The notes under the pieces: model-generated
What the model was told of the DNA's origin: nothing
The model's database searches: none
Seen by the model: the letters and a program-made list of their open reading frames with translations, nothing else
Origin: Bidens hawaiensis
Taxonomy: Eukaryota > Streptophyta > Magnoliopsida > Asterales > Asteraceae
DNA: 64,000 nucleotides
Direction: 5' to 3'
NCBI GenBank assembly: GCA_021521415.1
Contig: JAIQDT010004237.1
Location: 62,001-126,000 of the forward strand
In this document: one piece after another, positions 44,840 to 57,471 of the stretch
How the letters are laid out: every line of letters starts with the position of its first letter
Position numbering within the stretch: the first letter of the stretch is position 1
Made by a program: the position numbers and the translations under genes

Positions 44840-46690
44840 AACCTGCAGCTTTCGATGCATTGGGATCATCGTTAGTGTCATCACGTCTAACACTTTTCAA
44901 AACATCTTTTCTACAGCTACTCTCCCCCTGAGGTGCTAAATACTTCTTAAGAGCATCAACAAGTTTACCTAGTTCAATGAGAAGAGACGACTAGAGTTGA
45001 TTCTCTGCAATAAGACGATGGATAGCCTGATTTTAAAGCAGATTAATCTGTGATTACTCAGTGACCACATGCTCTAACTAAGTAATTCTCTCATGATCAG
45101 AGAGATTTTCATTGAAAGCAATATGAACCGGTGGAGTAGGATAACATATTATGAAGGAAAATCAACACCCTTTGAAGGAACAGGTGAAGATGTAGAAACT
45201 TGACGCAAAGATACATACACCCCAAATGTAGAGACAACCGTAGAATCTACATACAAAGACACCATCTCAGTAGGTGTCAACAAAACCTGTGGTAACGTAA
45301 CAATAATCGGTGCATCCAAAGCCATCGTAGAAATACCACTCATAACCAAAGCAATGAATACATCAGTAACTGATACACCAGCCACTAATTGAGGAATAGA
45401 AGTAACCAAAACATAACTAAAACCCTCACCAACATGGGCTTTCTTGGTACGTCTCACTAACTTGTACTGTTCTTCCTCTAGACCCTCCTCGTCATTGTCT
45501 ATATCATAATCTGAATCACCATCATCTTCAGACCTTTCCTTCTTCTTGTGAGCTTGTATTCGATGTTATACAGCCAAATAACTTGATTCTCATCAATCTC
45601 CCACGATCAGCTATCAAACTGAGTAGCATCATGAGATCGAGGAGTAGACAGCTCAGCAACAGCGTCTGAAGCAACTGGTATTTCCAACCGAAAAGCAAAA
45701 TCAAGATTAACTACAGCAACTTCCTGAGGATCAATATCCACATGTTGCATAATCGGCTCTTATGTAGGTGGAACAAACTGTTTCTGAGGTTGTTGTTGTG
45801 GAGCAACCTTTGGCTGTGAATCAGCCGCTAGAGTAGGATAACTAGGAAACCATCATTAAGTGGAGGCATATAAAATGGAGCAATAATATCCCCAAACAAA
45901 ATAGTAGGACATGGTCTCAATTCCGGACTACTTCTAACACTCGAAGAACGACATTGTGATTAAATTCTCTTCCTAATAATGTCACATAATAGAGCGGTCG
46001 ACGTTGCAGCAAATTTGGAGCAACATGATTAAGAATCATATGTAAAAACCTTGGATACTATAAAAACATTTTCCTGCGTGTAGCTCTCCACTGATTATCC
46101 ATTTCATAAAGGCTATAGCTATACAGCTTGATACACCAACGGAGCCATAGCCGATTGCATAGCCGCCCCCATACCATCTGAACTTGCTTTCCTACCCGAC
46201 ATGCACACATGCATTAAGAACCTCCATAAACCCAAAAGGAAAACCTTCCGTCTTTGAGAATCACCAATTGGACCCAAGCACCCCATACGAGTAAATGCCC
46301 TGTTTATGTAAAAAAAAATAATAAGAGTATCCAGTGGGACCATTATCCTCAATCATCGTACCCAACTGTATTGCCGCATATATGTCATCAGTAGAAAAAG
46401 AAATCTCATGACTGTTCACCGTAGCATGAAAAATCGCTAGTTCAACATGACAATCATAAGCTAAATTCCCAAAAGTCTTCAATTATCAGCTCCTAGATCA
46501 GTAACGTAGTAGAGATAGCATAAAAGATTCTTGAACGAAGCAAGAAGTTGATCATCTCCCGAAAATTATCAATTCCTCGTTGATCCGGGTCTAAGGTCAC
46601 ATGCATATTGTGAGCCGGAACAAACTTCCTATAGTCATCACCTCCACCTACATGTCCACCCGCACCTCCTGCACCAGCACCAACAGCCAT
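44840..46690 (-). pseudogene. Copia-3 extra ORF, N-terminal half
   Basis: Aligns with 3750-5598 of Copia-1. Start MAVGAGAGGAGG at 46690, then FREMINFLLRSRIFYAISTTLLI, AYDCHVELAIFHATVNSHEISFS, RRKVFLLGLWRFLMHVCMSGRKASSDGMGAAMQSAM. The Ser/Thr/Val-rich middle survives at 45149-45457. Many stops and a short insertion near 46310. The text near 45005 (IHRLIAENQL) shows that the two Copia-1 frames are one gene. Confidence 0.85.
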
Positions 46691-48602
46691 ATCTTCACCA
46701 AACTAAGCAAGTTAGTAAATTAAAAATGAATCAGCTGTTAACTTCGCTTGTTACCAGTTTTGGCGAAGATATAAAGTTGGCGAAGTTAGGATAACGCCGC
46801 CTGATGTAAAACTTCGCCATTAACCACGGTTTTTCACCAAAAAAACTAAAACCATGATATAAGCATAGTTCAATCAAACTGATGATCATCTAACACACTA
46901 TTAAGGCCGATTAACACTAAATGAGATCAAATTATGTTTAAACTTGTTATATATATAGTTTAGAAGTCGGTATAGGTTTAAAAATGAATTTTGTCCATAA
47001 CTCTTAAACGAACAAATGCTCGATGATCTAAGGTATATATTTGTAACCCCGAAACGATTTGACACCTTATAATGAGAACAAAGAAGTCTTTTCAACACTT
47101 TGAAAAATTTTTGGATTGCCGTCTGGTAACTTCGCGGTCAAGGTTTAACAATTGTTGTCTCAGATTAACCTAATTCTCCTATTTATACTTTCTGATTATG
47201 CTTAAGCGAAGTTGTGATAACTTCGCCTTCCAGATGAAGTTAAGATAACTTCTCCTAAGGAGGCTAAAAGGTCTCTTCCACATCTACCTCGTTATCAACA
47301 CTAACCCTAGAACAATGTGCACTGAACACCATGGGTTCTAAAAACTAATAGATCTAACAAACAAACCTTTTATGTATGCTACCAAGTGAACCAAAAATCT
47401 CCCGTGCCAAAGAAAAATGTGTTCACGTATACCAGAGTAACAACAAAAGCCACTTCAAAACGATTACCAATTGGAGAGTAAGAAACTCACGACAAATACC
47501 CTATCATACCATACCAACCATAAACATATCCAGAAATATAAAAAGAACTACTGGGTCATAATAGGGTTTGGTTGGAACGAAGACTGGTCCGGTGCCGCCA
47601 CGTGGATTCAAACATGCATATGAACCAATGTGAATGCATCGAGCCAGACAACATTCCTATCAAGCCGCACATGGAAAATTTGGAAAATCAAATGAAAAAA
47701 GTATGCCTTGAACTCATATTTATATTCAAACAGACGTGTAGGCGAAGTTAAGACAACTTCACCCGCTTGTTTATGGCCAACTTAAATTCAGCAAATACAA
47801 AGTTTACAATATTTTCAACCTTTTATTTAAAAGCGTGTTAGGATATGTTAAATCCCAAGAGAAATATTCAAAGTCAACGAAAGAAAAGAAAAAAAATCAT
47901 AAAGGCATATATTCAACAAACACCTTTTGGCACATACATGCTTTGTTAGATCTAGTTTATTGTCGGTATTGTTGTCCACTTAAACTCTTGCCCGTAATAC
48001 TTACAGGGATAAGACCAGACACAATTTAGATTCGTATGATCTAGTGGGATCGCACAAAAAAAGCCTAGAAACCACTTTTCCGAGTTTCATTAACTGTGTT
48101 GCTGGACCAAGTCACCCCAACTTGACTTAAACCTTAAAAGCAGTAGATCAAAAATTATTGCACAATTGATGTACAAAGGTTAAAGTTTTTAAACTTTCTA
48201 CGACAATCAAAGATACTACTGTCCGCCCAAACCTAAGCATGCAAATCTACCAGAAGACAATTAGGTATATTAATATATATTAAGTAGCTAACTAGCAAAT
48301 GGTCCCTACTACAAGACATACCCCAGTTATCAAACAACACCCCAAGGTCCATTCTCATGAATGAGTATGCACGATTTCATCTGTAGGGCTTGCATACGTT
48401 GCGTCCCTTATGGTTCGTTTCTTAATGGTATTAGGATGCGAGAAAAGCGACAACGTATCACTAACAGCGTGGTTGATCAAGTCAGCAATGTAGTTGTACT
48501 TTGAGGTACAGAGTGATCAATTTATTGACTTGTGTTGCAGATAAACTATAGGTTTGCTAATGGAGCGCATTTAATATCCACCCCTCCACTTAGGAGATGT
48601 AG
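46691..48602 (-). other. Copia-3 noncoding region upstream of the extra ORF
   Basis: No gene. Scattered GCGAAGTT/AACTTCGC words (46738-46820, 47150-47240, 47740-47765), and text CCCAAGTCACCCCAAxTTGACTT near 48105 that matches 6857-6875 of Copia-1. From about 48250 to the Athila LTR I recognise nothing. Confidence 0.65.
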
Positions 48603-50401
48603 TGATGTGGTCTCAATTATACATATTATTATATAAATATTCCCTACTTTTAAGTGCTTTTGAGCCAAGTTTTTATTGATTATTATTAATATTTGGTTCA
48701 TATGTAAGTTTAATGATTTCTAGAGACTATGAGCTAAAAAAAATGAATCACTTTTACTAAGCTTGAGACTAACAAATGACGAGTCAAAATATGATATATT
48801 ATACAAATTAGTATTATTACTATTATATATAGTATCTAAAAAAAGAATATGAAAAAAATAAGAAACGTATTATAATATCATAAAAATAATAATATAATAA
48901 TAATGATTAGGTTTTAATATTGAGGTTTTCTTTGTTTTTGAACTAGGTATAATAATGATTAGGTTTTAATATTGAGGTTTTCTTTGTTTTTGAACTAGGT
49001 GGGGGCCCACAATTCACATGATGGAATTTGAAGAAACATCATAAGAAGAATATAAATTGATCTACAGCTACCACGTTAATATTATTAATTTCTTTCGGAG
49101 TCCACAGCGCCGCAACAGAAAATTCAACAAGGTGATTTTGATTCTTTCATTACTGTTTCTGTTATTCGGAAGTCACGAAGGAAACGGGAGTCAGCGAGCT
49201 ATCATCATCATTATTATTACTTTTGGAGGTGTTCGGGTTCACACCTACTTATTCAGACACGGTTCTTTTGTCTTAAGTTTATTATTTTTATTATGAAACC
49301 AGTTGAACCAATTTATTTTATTCTTGTTTTGAGTATGATTATTGGCTAAACTTCTTGAACTACCTAGGTTGAGATGAATATTGATTTTGTTTGACGGCTT
49401 ATTTGGTTTTGATTTGTTACACCACATGATTATTATTGAAAAGCTTTATATACTTTGATCTTGTATGTGTTAAAATATTGTTTTTATATAATTATTGCTT
49501 TTGATTCCGCGTATGACTTTGATTGATTGATTGTGTGTCGTTCGGTTAGGGTTATTTGGTTAGATCACAGACTTGGTGTTTTTGATCTATTTGTGGTTAG
49601 CACGACCAAATGAATCTTTGTGCAATTAATTATTAAAATTCAATAGGTTCACCTTCCTTGAGACCGAGAGGTAATAGGGAGTCGGTTTGTCTCGCGTCTT
49701 TATTCGGCTAGGTTAGAATTGCGCGAGAGCGAGTTTTGGTCTTGTCTGGTTTAGATTTGCGTGCAAATAGGTGTCCTAGATCAAGTTAGATATTGTTACC
49801 CCTTTATCCCTAGAGTCGCTAGTACCGATTTTTAGCGGGTTTTGTGTCGTTGAGTCCGAGAAGATATGCGGCATTAGGGTACCTTAGTAATCTTTATCCC
49901 GGTAGGTTAATTCTATCTTCTTAGATTCGTGAGGGTTAGTTGGTGAAACCGAGAGATGATCTAGCGAACTTTAGTGAGACTTAGTTGATTTATTTATTTT
50001 TAAGATCCCGGTGTCGTGTGACTAGTTAATTCCGTTAGCTGTTGAACTGTCAATAGGATTCTTGCCTAGGTAGTCGTTTCTCCTTATTCGTTAAAACCTC
50101 GTTAGTGTCGTTAAGTTTTTCCGTTAGTCTCATTAAAGTTTTCTATTTTAGGTAACTTTTTTCAGTCAGTCTAGTTAGTCCAGTTAAGTTATAAAAAAAT
50201 CACAAATCAATCAAATATTATTATTAGGTAGGTCTTGTCTAGGATTAGTGATCATTGGCGTCCTTACGTGTCCTCGTTATCTATACTCGGACTTCCTTGG
50301 TCAATACTACTTACGATCGGTACACTTGCCAGTTGTGTGTGGTTTTAGGATTTTCGTTTTATATTTAAAGCTTAGTTGTGAGGGTTATCCGACGCACACC
50401 A
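48603..50401 (+). repeat. Athila 5' LTR
   Basis: 1799 bp, starting TGATGTGGTCTC and ending GACGCACACCA. The second half shares blocks with the 3' LTR (GAGACCGAGAGGT, TTGCGCGAGAGCGAGTT, GTGCGGTTTTAGGATTTTCG-like). The first half is A/T-rich and different. A GGGGGCCCAC stretch lies near 49001. Confidence 0.82.
48897..49000 (+). repeat. 52-bp perfect tandem duplication in the Athila 5' LTR
   Basis: ATAATAATGATTAGG through TTTTTGAACTAGGT occurs twice in a row with no mismatch by eye. The 3' LTR has no such text. Confidence 0.93.
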
Positions 50402-50407
50402 AGTTTT

Positions 50408-50425
50408 TGGCGCCGTTGCTGGGGA
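50408..50425 (+). other. Athila primer binding site
   Basis: TGGCGCCGTTGCTGGGGA, the form typical of Athila and complementary to Asp tRNA. Confidence 0.92.
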
Positions 50426-50655
50426 CACGGTTTTAGGCGTTTTGAGAGCAATCCAAGTTAGGACTTACCTTTTGTACTGCTTGTAATTATTTTTGTTTTG
50501 TTTATTTATTAGGATAGTTTGGCTTCTTTTATTGATTTTTATACAGAGAGTTTCGTGAGAGACGTCGCACCGTTTTACCATCATCTACTTCATCATCCGT
50601 TGGTAGTTTATCCTCTTCTCCTACGTTTTCCAACTTTGACGATAGGGATAGGATC

Positions 50656-53016
50656 ATGGGCGACAATCCACCACCAAGGAGGACAATTGCAGACCGGGCC
50701 CGTCCGGCCAATGCTGGCGCGAGATCCAGTGTCGCACCACCCGCCATTGGAGTTAACGCGAACTGGCAGATTCCATCGAACATTCTGAATACCATTTCTC
50801 ATTCTGCTCAGTTCCATGGGTTACTTCACGAAAACCCGCATCATCATCTCACTCGTATCACGCGTATCTGCGACACTTTCCATCTTGCCGACGTATCCGA
50901 AGACGCCGTGAAACTCCGCGTTTTTCTGTTGTCACTCGTCGATCATGCGAGTTTGTGGCTCGAGTCCCTCCCACAGGGCTCCATAGCTACTTGGGCTGCC
51001 ATGCAGACCCAATTTCTTGAGAAATACGATCCTCCGGCTAAGGCTGCTCGTCTACGTAATCAGATTCATTCTTTTCAGATGGAGGACACCGAGAGTTTCT
51101 ACGAGGCATGGGAGCGTTTTAAAAATTTGTTAGCGTTGTGCCCGAACCACGACTTACAAGATTGGGAGGTTGTCGAAAATTTTTATAATGGAGTGACATA
51201 CATGACACAGAACATGCTTGACACGGCGGCGGGAGGAAATTTGCTGATAACGAAGGACCCGGATGAGTGCATCGCTTTGTTTAACGGGTTAGCTATGAGT
51301 GGATACCAGCGACCACCCGCCAAGGGTGGTAAGTCCGTCGACTCCATATCACGCGGCTTGCATTCGGTGGACACAACCACCGCACTCACGGCACAGGTAG
51401 AGGCGTTAACGCAGATTGTGAAGGACTTGCAGACGAAGAGCAAGTTATGCAAGATATGCAGAGGAGGGAATGATACCGTTCAGTGCCCAGTCAGTTCGCA
51501 GGAGGAGGCCATAGACTTTATAGGAAATCCAAACCGAAATCCAAATTCTTTCAATTCTTATAATTCGGGGTGGAGAGGTAATCAGAATTCCAACTGGAGG
51601 AGCGGCAATCAATCCGGTTTTCAGCAGTGTCAAAGTCTATTCCAGTATGCCAGTGAGGGAGCGAGCAGTAGGGAGAAGAAGCCCACTTTGGAGGACATGA
51701 TGGCGCAGCAGACGCAGATGTTGTCACAACTTATGACGCGAGAGGATTCCCGACATAAAGAGACGCAGGAGAAGTTTCGCGAGCACGAGTAGTTTATGAG
51801 GAATCAGGGAGTGTTGATTCAGAGTCTCAAGCGGCAGATGGGAGAGATAGCCAGTCGATTGAACGAGAGGCCGCAAGGTACGCTACCGAGTAACACCGAG
51901 CAGAACCTGAAGGGATTCGCGAAAGCTGTGACGACGAGGAGCGGTGCAGGGGCACGAGATGAGCCCGTGATTCAGCAGAGGTCCAAAGGAGGAGTCGTCG
52001 AGGAGCCTGCGGTTGATGATAAAAAGGAGCAGGTGGATGAGGAGATTCAGATGGAGTCTTCGCCGGCCCAGGTGCATCAAAGGAGCAGCCCAGGAAGTTC
52101 AGCACAGGCCGAGAGACAGCAGCTACCGAGCGAGCCGCTGAGAGTCTACAAACCTAGAGTACCATACCCCGAGAGACTCCGCAGAGATAGAGATGAGGAG
52201 CAGAATTCTAAATTTCTTGATCTTTTAAAGCAACTTCACCTTAAAATTCCATTCGTTGAGGCACTGACTCGGATGGCTAAACATGCGAAGTTCCTTAAGG
52301 ATATTCTCTCGAATAAGGAGAAGTTAGCTGAGGTAGCTTCCATCCCTTTGAGTGTTAGCTGTTCTGTTGTCTTAAGGAGGAAGTTACCAGAGAAGATGGC
52401 CGATCCAGGGAGTTTCACGATTCCCTGCATCTTGAGTGATGAGACGGTTATTCATGCGCTGGCTGATCTTGGTGCCAGTATTAATCTCATGCCGTATTCC
52501 ATGTATCGCAAGTTGGGTTTAGGCGAACCGAGGCCTACCAGGATGAGTATCCAGCTTGTTCGTGTCGATAAGTTCATCTTCCCGGTGTACTTTGTCATTC
52601 TGGACATGAACGATGATGATAGCGTACCACTTATTTTAGGCTGACCATTCCTTGCCACTGCACATGCGTTGATCGACGTCTGTGAGGGTAAGTTGATCTT
52701 GAGAGTTGGAGACGAGAACGTCACCTTTGACATTCGACAGTCACTTAAACACCCCAAGTCTGCTGATGACTCCTTGTACTTTATTGATACCATCATGGAG
52801 CATGTTAGGGAGTTTTTCAGTGAGATCTGTGGAGGATCTACCTCCGACACTCAGATTCTCGATAGGGACATTCCGGAAATTGAGATGGTTGCCATGACCG
52901 ATCAGTCAACGGAAGATGACACCGAGTCACATACCCCTGAGTCTGAAGTGTCTGCTGGGATTGTACGAGACGATCCGATGGACCGACCTTCGGTCGGAGC
53001 CCCCCTCCTTCCTTAG
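50656..53016 (+). pseudogene. gag: Athila gag and protease
   Basis: Start MGDNPPPRRTIADRARPANA. The capsid-type domain (about residues 60-190) has LTRITRICDTFHLADVSED, LRVFLLSLVDHASLWLESLP and SFYEAWERFKNLLALCPNHD. A basic Asn/Ser/Gly stretch follows, then a coiled coil (MMAQQTQMLSQLMTRED). A TAG at 51790-51792 interrupts the frame, which continues to the protease (KFLDLLKQLHLKIPFVEAL; active-site loop ALADLGASINLMPYSMY). A TGA at 52642-52644 breaks the strand ILG(R)PFLATA, and a -1-type shift in a C run near 53003 ends the frame. No zinc knuckle; CKICRGGN (51457) is a possible remnant. Confidence 0.93.
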
Positions 53017-54691
53017 AGCTTAAGGATTTACCTGCCCATCTGGAGTACGCGTTTTTGGATGAGGAGAGGAACTTGCCGGTTATCATTGCATCTGCTTTGA
53101 CGGAGGTCGAGAGAGAGAGATTGTTTAAGGTGCTACGAGAGCACAAGGAGGCCATTGCATGGAAAAGTATCGACATTAAGGGTATCAACCCTTCGTTCTG
53201 AACTCATAAAATCCTCATGGAGGATAATTTTAGGAATTTCGTTCAGCTGCAGCGGCGGCATAATCCGAAGATGCAGGAGGTCGTGAAAAAGGAGATTATC
53301 AAACTCCTTGATGCAGGGATCATTTTCCCCATTTCTGATTGTTCATGGGTTAGTCCAGTCCAAGTGGTTCCTAAAAAGGGTGGCATGACTGTCGTCACCA
53401 ATGAGAGGAATGAGCTCATTCCCACTAGGACTGTGACCGGTTGGGGAGTCTGCATTGATTACCGTAGACTGAATGATGCCACAAGGAAAGACCACTTTCC
53501 TTTACCTTTCATCGATCAGATGATAGAGCGTTTGGTAGGTCAGCATTACTACTGCTTCTTGGATGCTTCGGGTACTTTCAGATTCCTATTGCTCCCGATG
53601 ACCAGGAGAAAACCACGTTTACCTGCCCAAACGGCACGTTTGCCTATAGACGTATGCCGTTCGGACTGTGTAACGCTCCAGCCACATTTCAAAGGTGCAT
53701 GGTGGCTATATTTCATGACATGATCGAGGACTCCATGGAGGTGTTCATGGACGATTTTTCTGTGTTTGGGAGCTCTTTTGATCATTGTCTCTCCAACCTT
53801 GAGAGGATGTTGGCCCGATGTGTTAACACCAACCTAGTTCTTAACTGGGAGAAGTGTCACTTCACGGTACGCGACGGCATTGTTTTGGGGCATCGTATTT
53901 CGAGTGCGGGGATAGAGGTCGACCGAGCGAAGGCCGAGACAATTTCTAATCTTCCCCCGCCCACTTTTGTGAGATCCATCCGGAGTTTCTTGGGTCACGC
54001 TGGGTTCTATCGCCGGTTCATTAAAGATTTTTCTAAGATCGCGAGACCCATGACCAAACTTCTGGAGAAGGATGCCCCATTTGGGTTTTCTGAGCAGTGT
54101 ATCAAGGCGTTTGATCTTTTAAAGGACAAACTCGTTAACGCCCCAATCATGATTTCTCCCGACTGGTCGCTTCCCTTTGAGTTGATGTGTCATGCGAGCG
54201 ATTTCGCAGTCGGAACGGTTCTTGGACAGCGGAAGGATAAACACTTCCATCCGATTTACTATGCAAGCCAGACCTTGAATGGTGCACAGGAGAGTTACAC
54301 CACCACCGAGAAAAAGCTGTTAGCTGTGGTGTTTGCATTCGATAAATTCAGGTCCTATCTTGTTCTGTCCAAGACGATTGTTTACACGGATTATTCTGCC
54401 ATTCGTTATCTCTTTAGCAAACAGGATGCTAAGCCACGCCTTATCCGATGGATCCTGTTGCTTCAAGAGTTTGACATCGAAATCTATGATAAAAAGGGGG
54501 CCGAGAATGTGGCGGCCGATCATCTATCGCGTCTTGAGGGAGCTGAGTTAGGAGAGCCAGGGGTCATGATTAATGACCACTTTCCGACAGAGAGTCTTAT
54601 GTTTGTTTCGGCTCAGGATGAGGGTTTTCCATGGTTCACCGACTTCGCGAACTATCTTGCGGACGGGTACTACCCGAAGATGTCTTACTAG
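53017..54691 (+). pseudogene. pol: Athila RT and RNase H
   Basis: Entry text LKDLPAHLEYAFLDEERNLPVIIA, EVVKKEIIKLLDAGIIFPISD, WVSPVQVVPKKGG, GWGVCIDYRRLNDATRKDHFPLPFIDQM. A frameshift near 53570 destroys CFLD(GYSGYNQI). The next frame gives MPFGLCNAPATFQRCM and the catalytic VFMDDFSVFG (about 53745), then FLGHAGFYRRFIKDFSKIA. RNase H has HASDFAVGTVLGQRK, HPIYYASQTLNGAQ, TTEKKLLAVVFAFDKFRSYL and AADHLSRLE. Stops at 53199-53201 (INPSF*THK) and 54689-54691 (KMSY*QKKK). Confidence 0.94.
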
Positions 54692-55918
54692 CAAAAGAAG
54701 AAATTCTTTGTTGATGTTAAGTTTTACCTGTGGAACGACCCGTATCTCTTCCGTATAGGTGCTGACCAGTTGATCAGGAGGTCTATTGACGTTAAGGAGG
54801 GATGGCAGATTCTGAGCTATTGCCATGTTGGACCGACAGGAGGTCACCACGGTGCGAGTTTGACGGCGAAGAAGGTGTTTGATTGTGGATTTTATTGGCC
54901 TTCGATTTTTAAGGATGCGCACGCGTTTGTGAGGAGTTGTGATCGTTGCCAGCTTGTCGGCAACATCTCGTCACGAAATGAAATGCCCCATAATGCTATT
55001 CAGGTTTGTGAGGTTTTCGATGTGTGGGGCATTAATTTCATGGGATCGTTTCCATCTTCGCGTGGGAACAAGTATATACTCGTGGCGGTTGATTATGTCT
55101 CGAAATGGGTTGAGGCCAAGGCCTTACCCACTAATGATGCCCGAGTTGTACTCCGTTTTCTCAACAGCCTTTTTGCTCGTTTTGGTGTCCCGAAGGCGTT
55201 GATCAGTGATAGAGGAACTCACTTCTGCAATGCGCAGATGGAGAAGGCGTTGCGACGCTATGGGGTCACCCATCGGCTTGCAACCGCCTACCACCCACAG
55301 ACTAATGGGCAGGTGGAAGTGAGTAATCGGGGAATCAAACGTATTCTTGAGAAAACGATTGGTTCGAATCGTCGGGATTGGTCCGACAAGTTGGATGACG
55401 CGTTGTGGGCCTTCCGTACATCCTACAAAACTCCGACCGGTTGCGCACCGCTTCGGATGATTTATGGGAAGGGCTGCCACCTGCCTGTTGAGTTTGAGCA
55501 CCGTGCTTCTTGGGCCCTACAGAGGGTCAACTTTGATATGTCTACCGCAGAGAGCACTCGTTTCCACCAGTTGCACGAGTTAGAGGAGCTGATAGATCAC
55601 GCTTACGCGCAGTTATTTAGGTATAAGAAGCGGACAAAGGAACTGCACGATAAGAAGTTGAAGGGTTACAAGCAGTTCAAGTGTGGGGATTTGGTTTTAT
55701 TGTATAACACCCGGTTGAGGTTATTCTCGGGAAAGTTGAGATCCCGATGGTCGGGACCGTTCATGGTCACTGAGGTTTTCCCGTATGGTACGATTGAGAT
55801 AGAGGATAAAGGTGGGAAGTTTAAGGTGAACGGTCATAGACTGAAGCACTACATTGGCGAGCCGATGACTGATCAGACGGTCGAGGTATTCTACCTTGAC
55901 TCGCTCTCCGAGACATAG
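54692..55918 (+). pseudogene. Athila integrase
   Basis: In the same frame as the RNase H part once the TAG at 54689 is passed. The zinc-binding motif has [20 protein letters not shown]...[21 protein letters not shown]. The catalytic Asp residues are in [13 protein letters not shown] and SDRGTHFCN and the Glu in [11 protein letters not shown]. The C-terminal domain has [27 protein letters not shown]. All key residues are present and the frame is open for 382 residues to YLDSLSET, so this part is the best preserved. Confidence 0.94.
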
Positions 55919-56473
55919 ACGTGATGGATGCACCACTCGGGAGACTGCCCGAGTTGTAGAGTTTGTATTTTTGTTATATGTTTGTGCTATCTGTTTTATT
56001 TGTTTTGTGTATTTCAGGATGTTCGAAGATGAAACCGCTCGTACTCAATCTCCATTCGAGTCGGTCGATTTAAGGGGTGTTACATTATTGAAAAAAATAA
56101 AAAAATTATAAAAAAAAACCAAAAACACAAAAATATATTTATTTGTTTTTGTTTTTGTTTTCCGTGTTGTATGCCGCTACATGCGAGCGAGTTTGAGTTT
56201 TGCAGGTTATATTATGCGTGTGGTAGCTACGATGGCGTTGTAGAACAGGTTCTCCCGAGGTTGCGGCCGGGAATGAAATGCTATACGGTCGTTTAGATAC
56301 TACCCAGCTATTGAGGATTCTGCACACAAACCAGGGGAGCAACCCGTTCTTTGTTTTAGTCTTGTATACTTTATTTTTATTTTCTGTTTTATTTTTATTT
56401 TATTTTATTTCTTTTCCTTATACTCATCGAGGACGATTTCGTTCTAAGTGTGGGGATGGGGTTTATTTTACTT

Positions 56474-56518
<45 letters not shown>

Positions 56519-57455
56519 TGAAAAATTTTGAAAAAAATAGTCTCTTGAAATTTGTTTTCTCTACGTTAAACAGGAGATGATATTATTACCGAATAGTGGT
56601 TATTTTATAACTTCTTGGTGTTTTTAAATATATATATAATAAATAAGAACAGTGCCCATTAGACCCGCACGTAATGTATGGAAACCGAACGGTTTAGACT
56701 CAGTAATCGTGTGTCGGTAGGCTCAGCCTTTGACAATGAAAAGGCGGTTTGGTTGTTGACATAATTGAACCTTTTAAATGGCCTGACTTTAGTGGGAAAC
56801 ATCCTAAGGGTTTTATTTGTTTAACTAAGCTCGTGACAGGACTGGAATGAAAAGCCGGGTCATACTCAAGCCTCGAGTCACATGATCGTCTGTATATTAG
56901 TTGTTTTATCTTTTGTATTTGTTTCTATTCATGCAAAGCCATGTATAGTAAAAAAAACAACAAAAAAAAATTGCAAAAAGCCAAAAGGCAGAAAAAGAAA
57001 AAAAAAGAGAGATGCATTTGTAATTGCGTGCACTTGAAAGAGAGCTAAAGGTTATAGTTTGTATATGAGTCGAAATGTTTTAATCATGTGGCAATAGGTT
57101 TAAGTCAAGTTGGGGTGGCTCGGCCGGTATAACCATAATGGAATTGGTGAAGGGGTAGCAAGGCCTTTAGGTGTGGATTCCAGTTAGTCATACAACTTAA
57201 TAGAATTGTCACACCTTATTTGCCTCGGTAAGTATTAGGGGCATGGGTTTAAAGTGGACAGCAATACCGGCAATCGACCTGATCTAGCTTATTAGGTGAA
57301 AGTTGGAAGAAATATTTGGGTAACGGGTCACTTGTTCTAACACTTTAAAAAGAAAAAAATATATACTAATAATAATAAATAAATAAAGCCAAGAATTGTC
57401 GGTTAAACTCGGATATGATCCTGTGTAGAACTCTTTTTCAGGGACGAAAAAGTCT
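55919..57455 (+). other. Athila 3' region without an envelope-like ORF
   Basis: No coding frame above noise. It holds a polypurine-like block AAGTGTGGGGAT at 56446-56457 preceded by GGACGATTTCGTTCT, an A run of 37 at 56479-56515, and A-rich text near 56950-57010. Related Athila elements can carry an env-like ORF here; this copy has none. Confidence 0.75.
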
Positions 57456-57471
57456 TAAGTGTGGGGATATT
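57456..57471 (+). other. Athila polypurine tract
   Basis: AAGTGTGGGGATATTT directly precedes the 3' LTR start TGATGTG. Confidence 0.9.

Larger units (their letters stand above)
40629..48602 (-). mobile_element. Copia-3: 3' third of a SIRE-like Copia element
   Basis: 3' LTR (40629-41041), polypurine tract, extra ORF (interrupted by a solo LTR) and a noncoding region are in the same order as 2196-6990 of Copia-1. The 5' side is cut at 48603 by the Athila LTR. Copia-4 on the other side of the Athila element may be its missing 5' half. Confidence 0.82.

Noticed and set aside
50529..50817. Minus-strand frames opposite the start of Athila gag
   Set aside because: Overlap conserved gag coding sequence; no family resemblance.
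53017..55918. Possible endogenous pararetrovirus
   Set aside because: The RT and integrase are Athila-type, with LTRs and an Asp primer site; no coat or movement protein is present.
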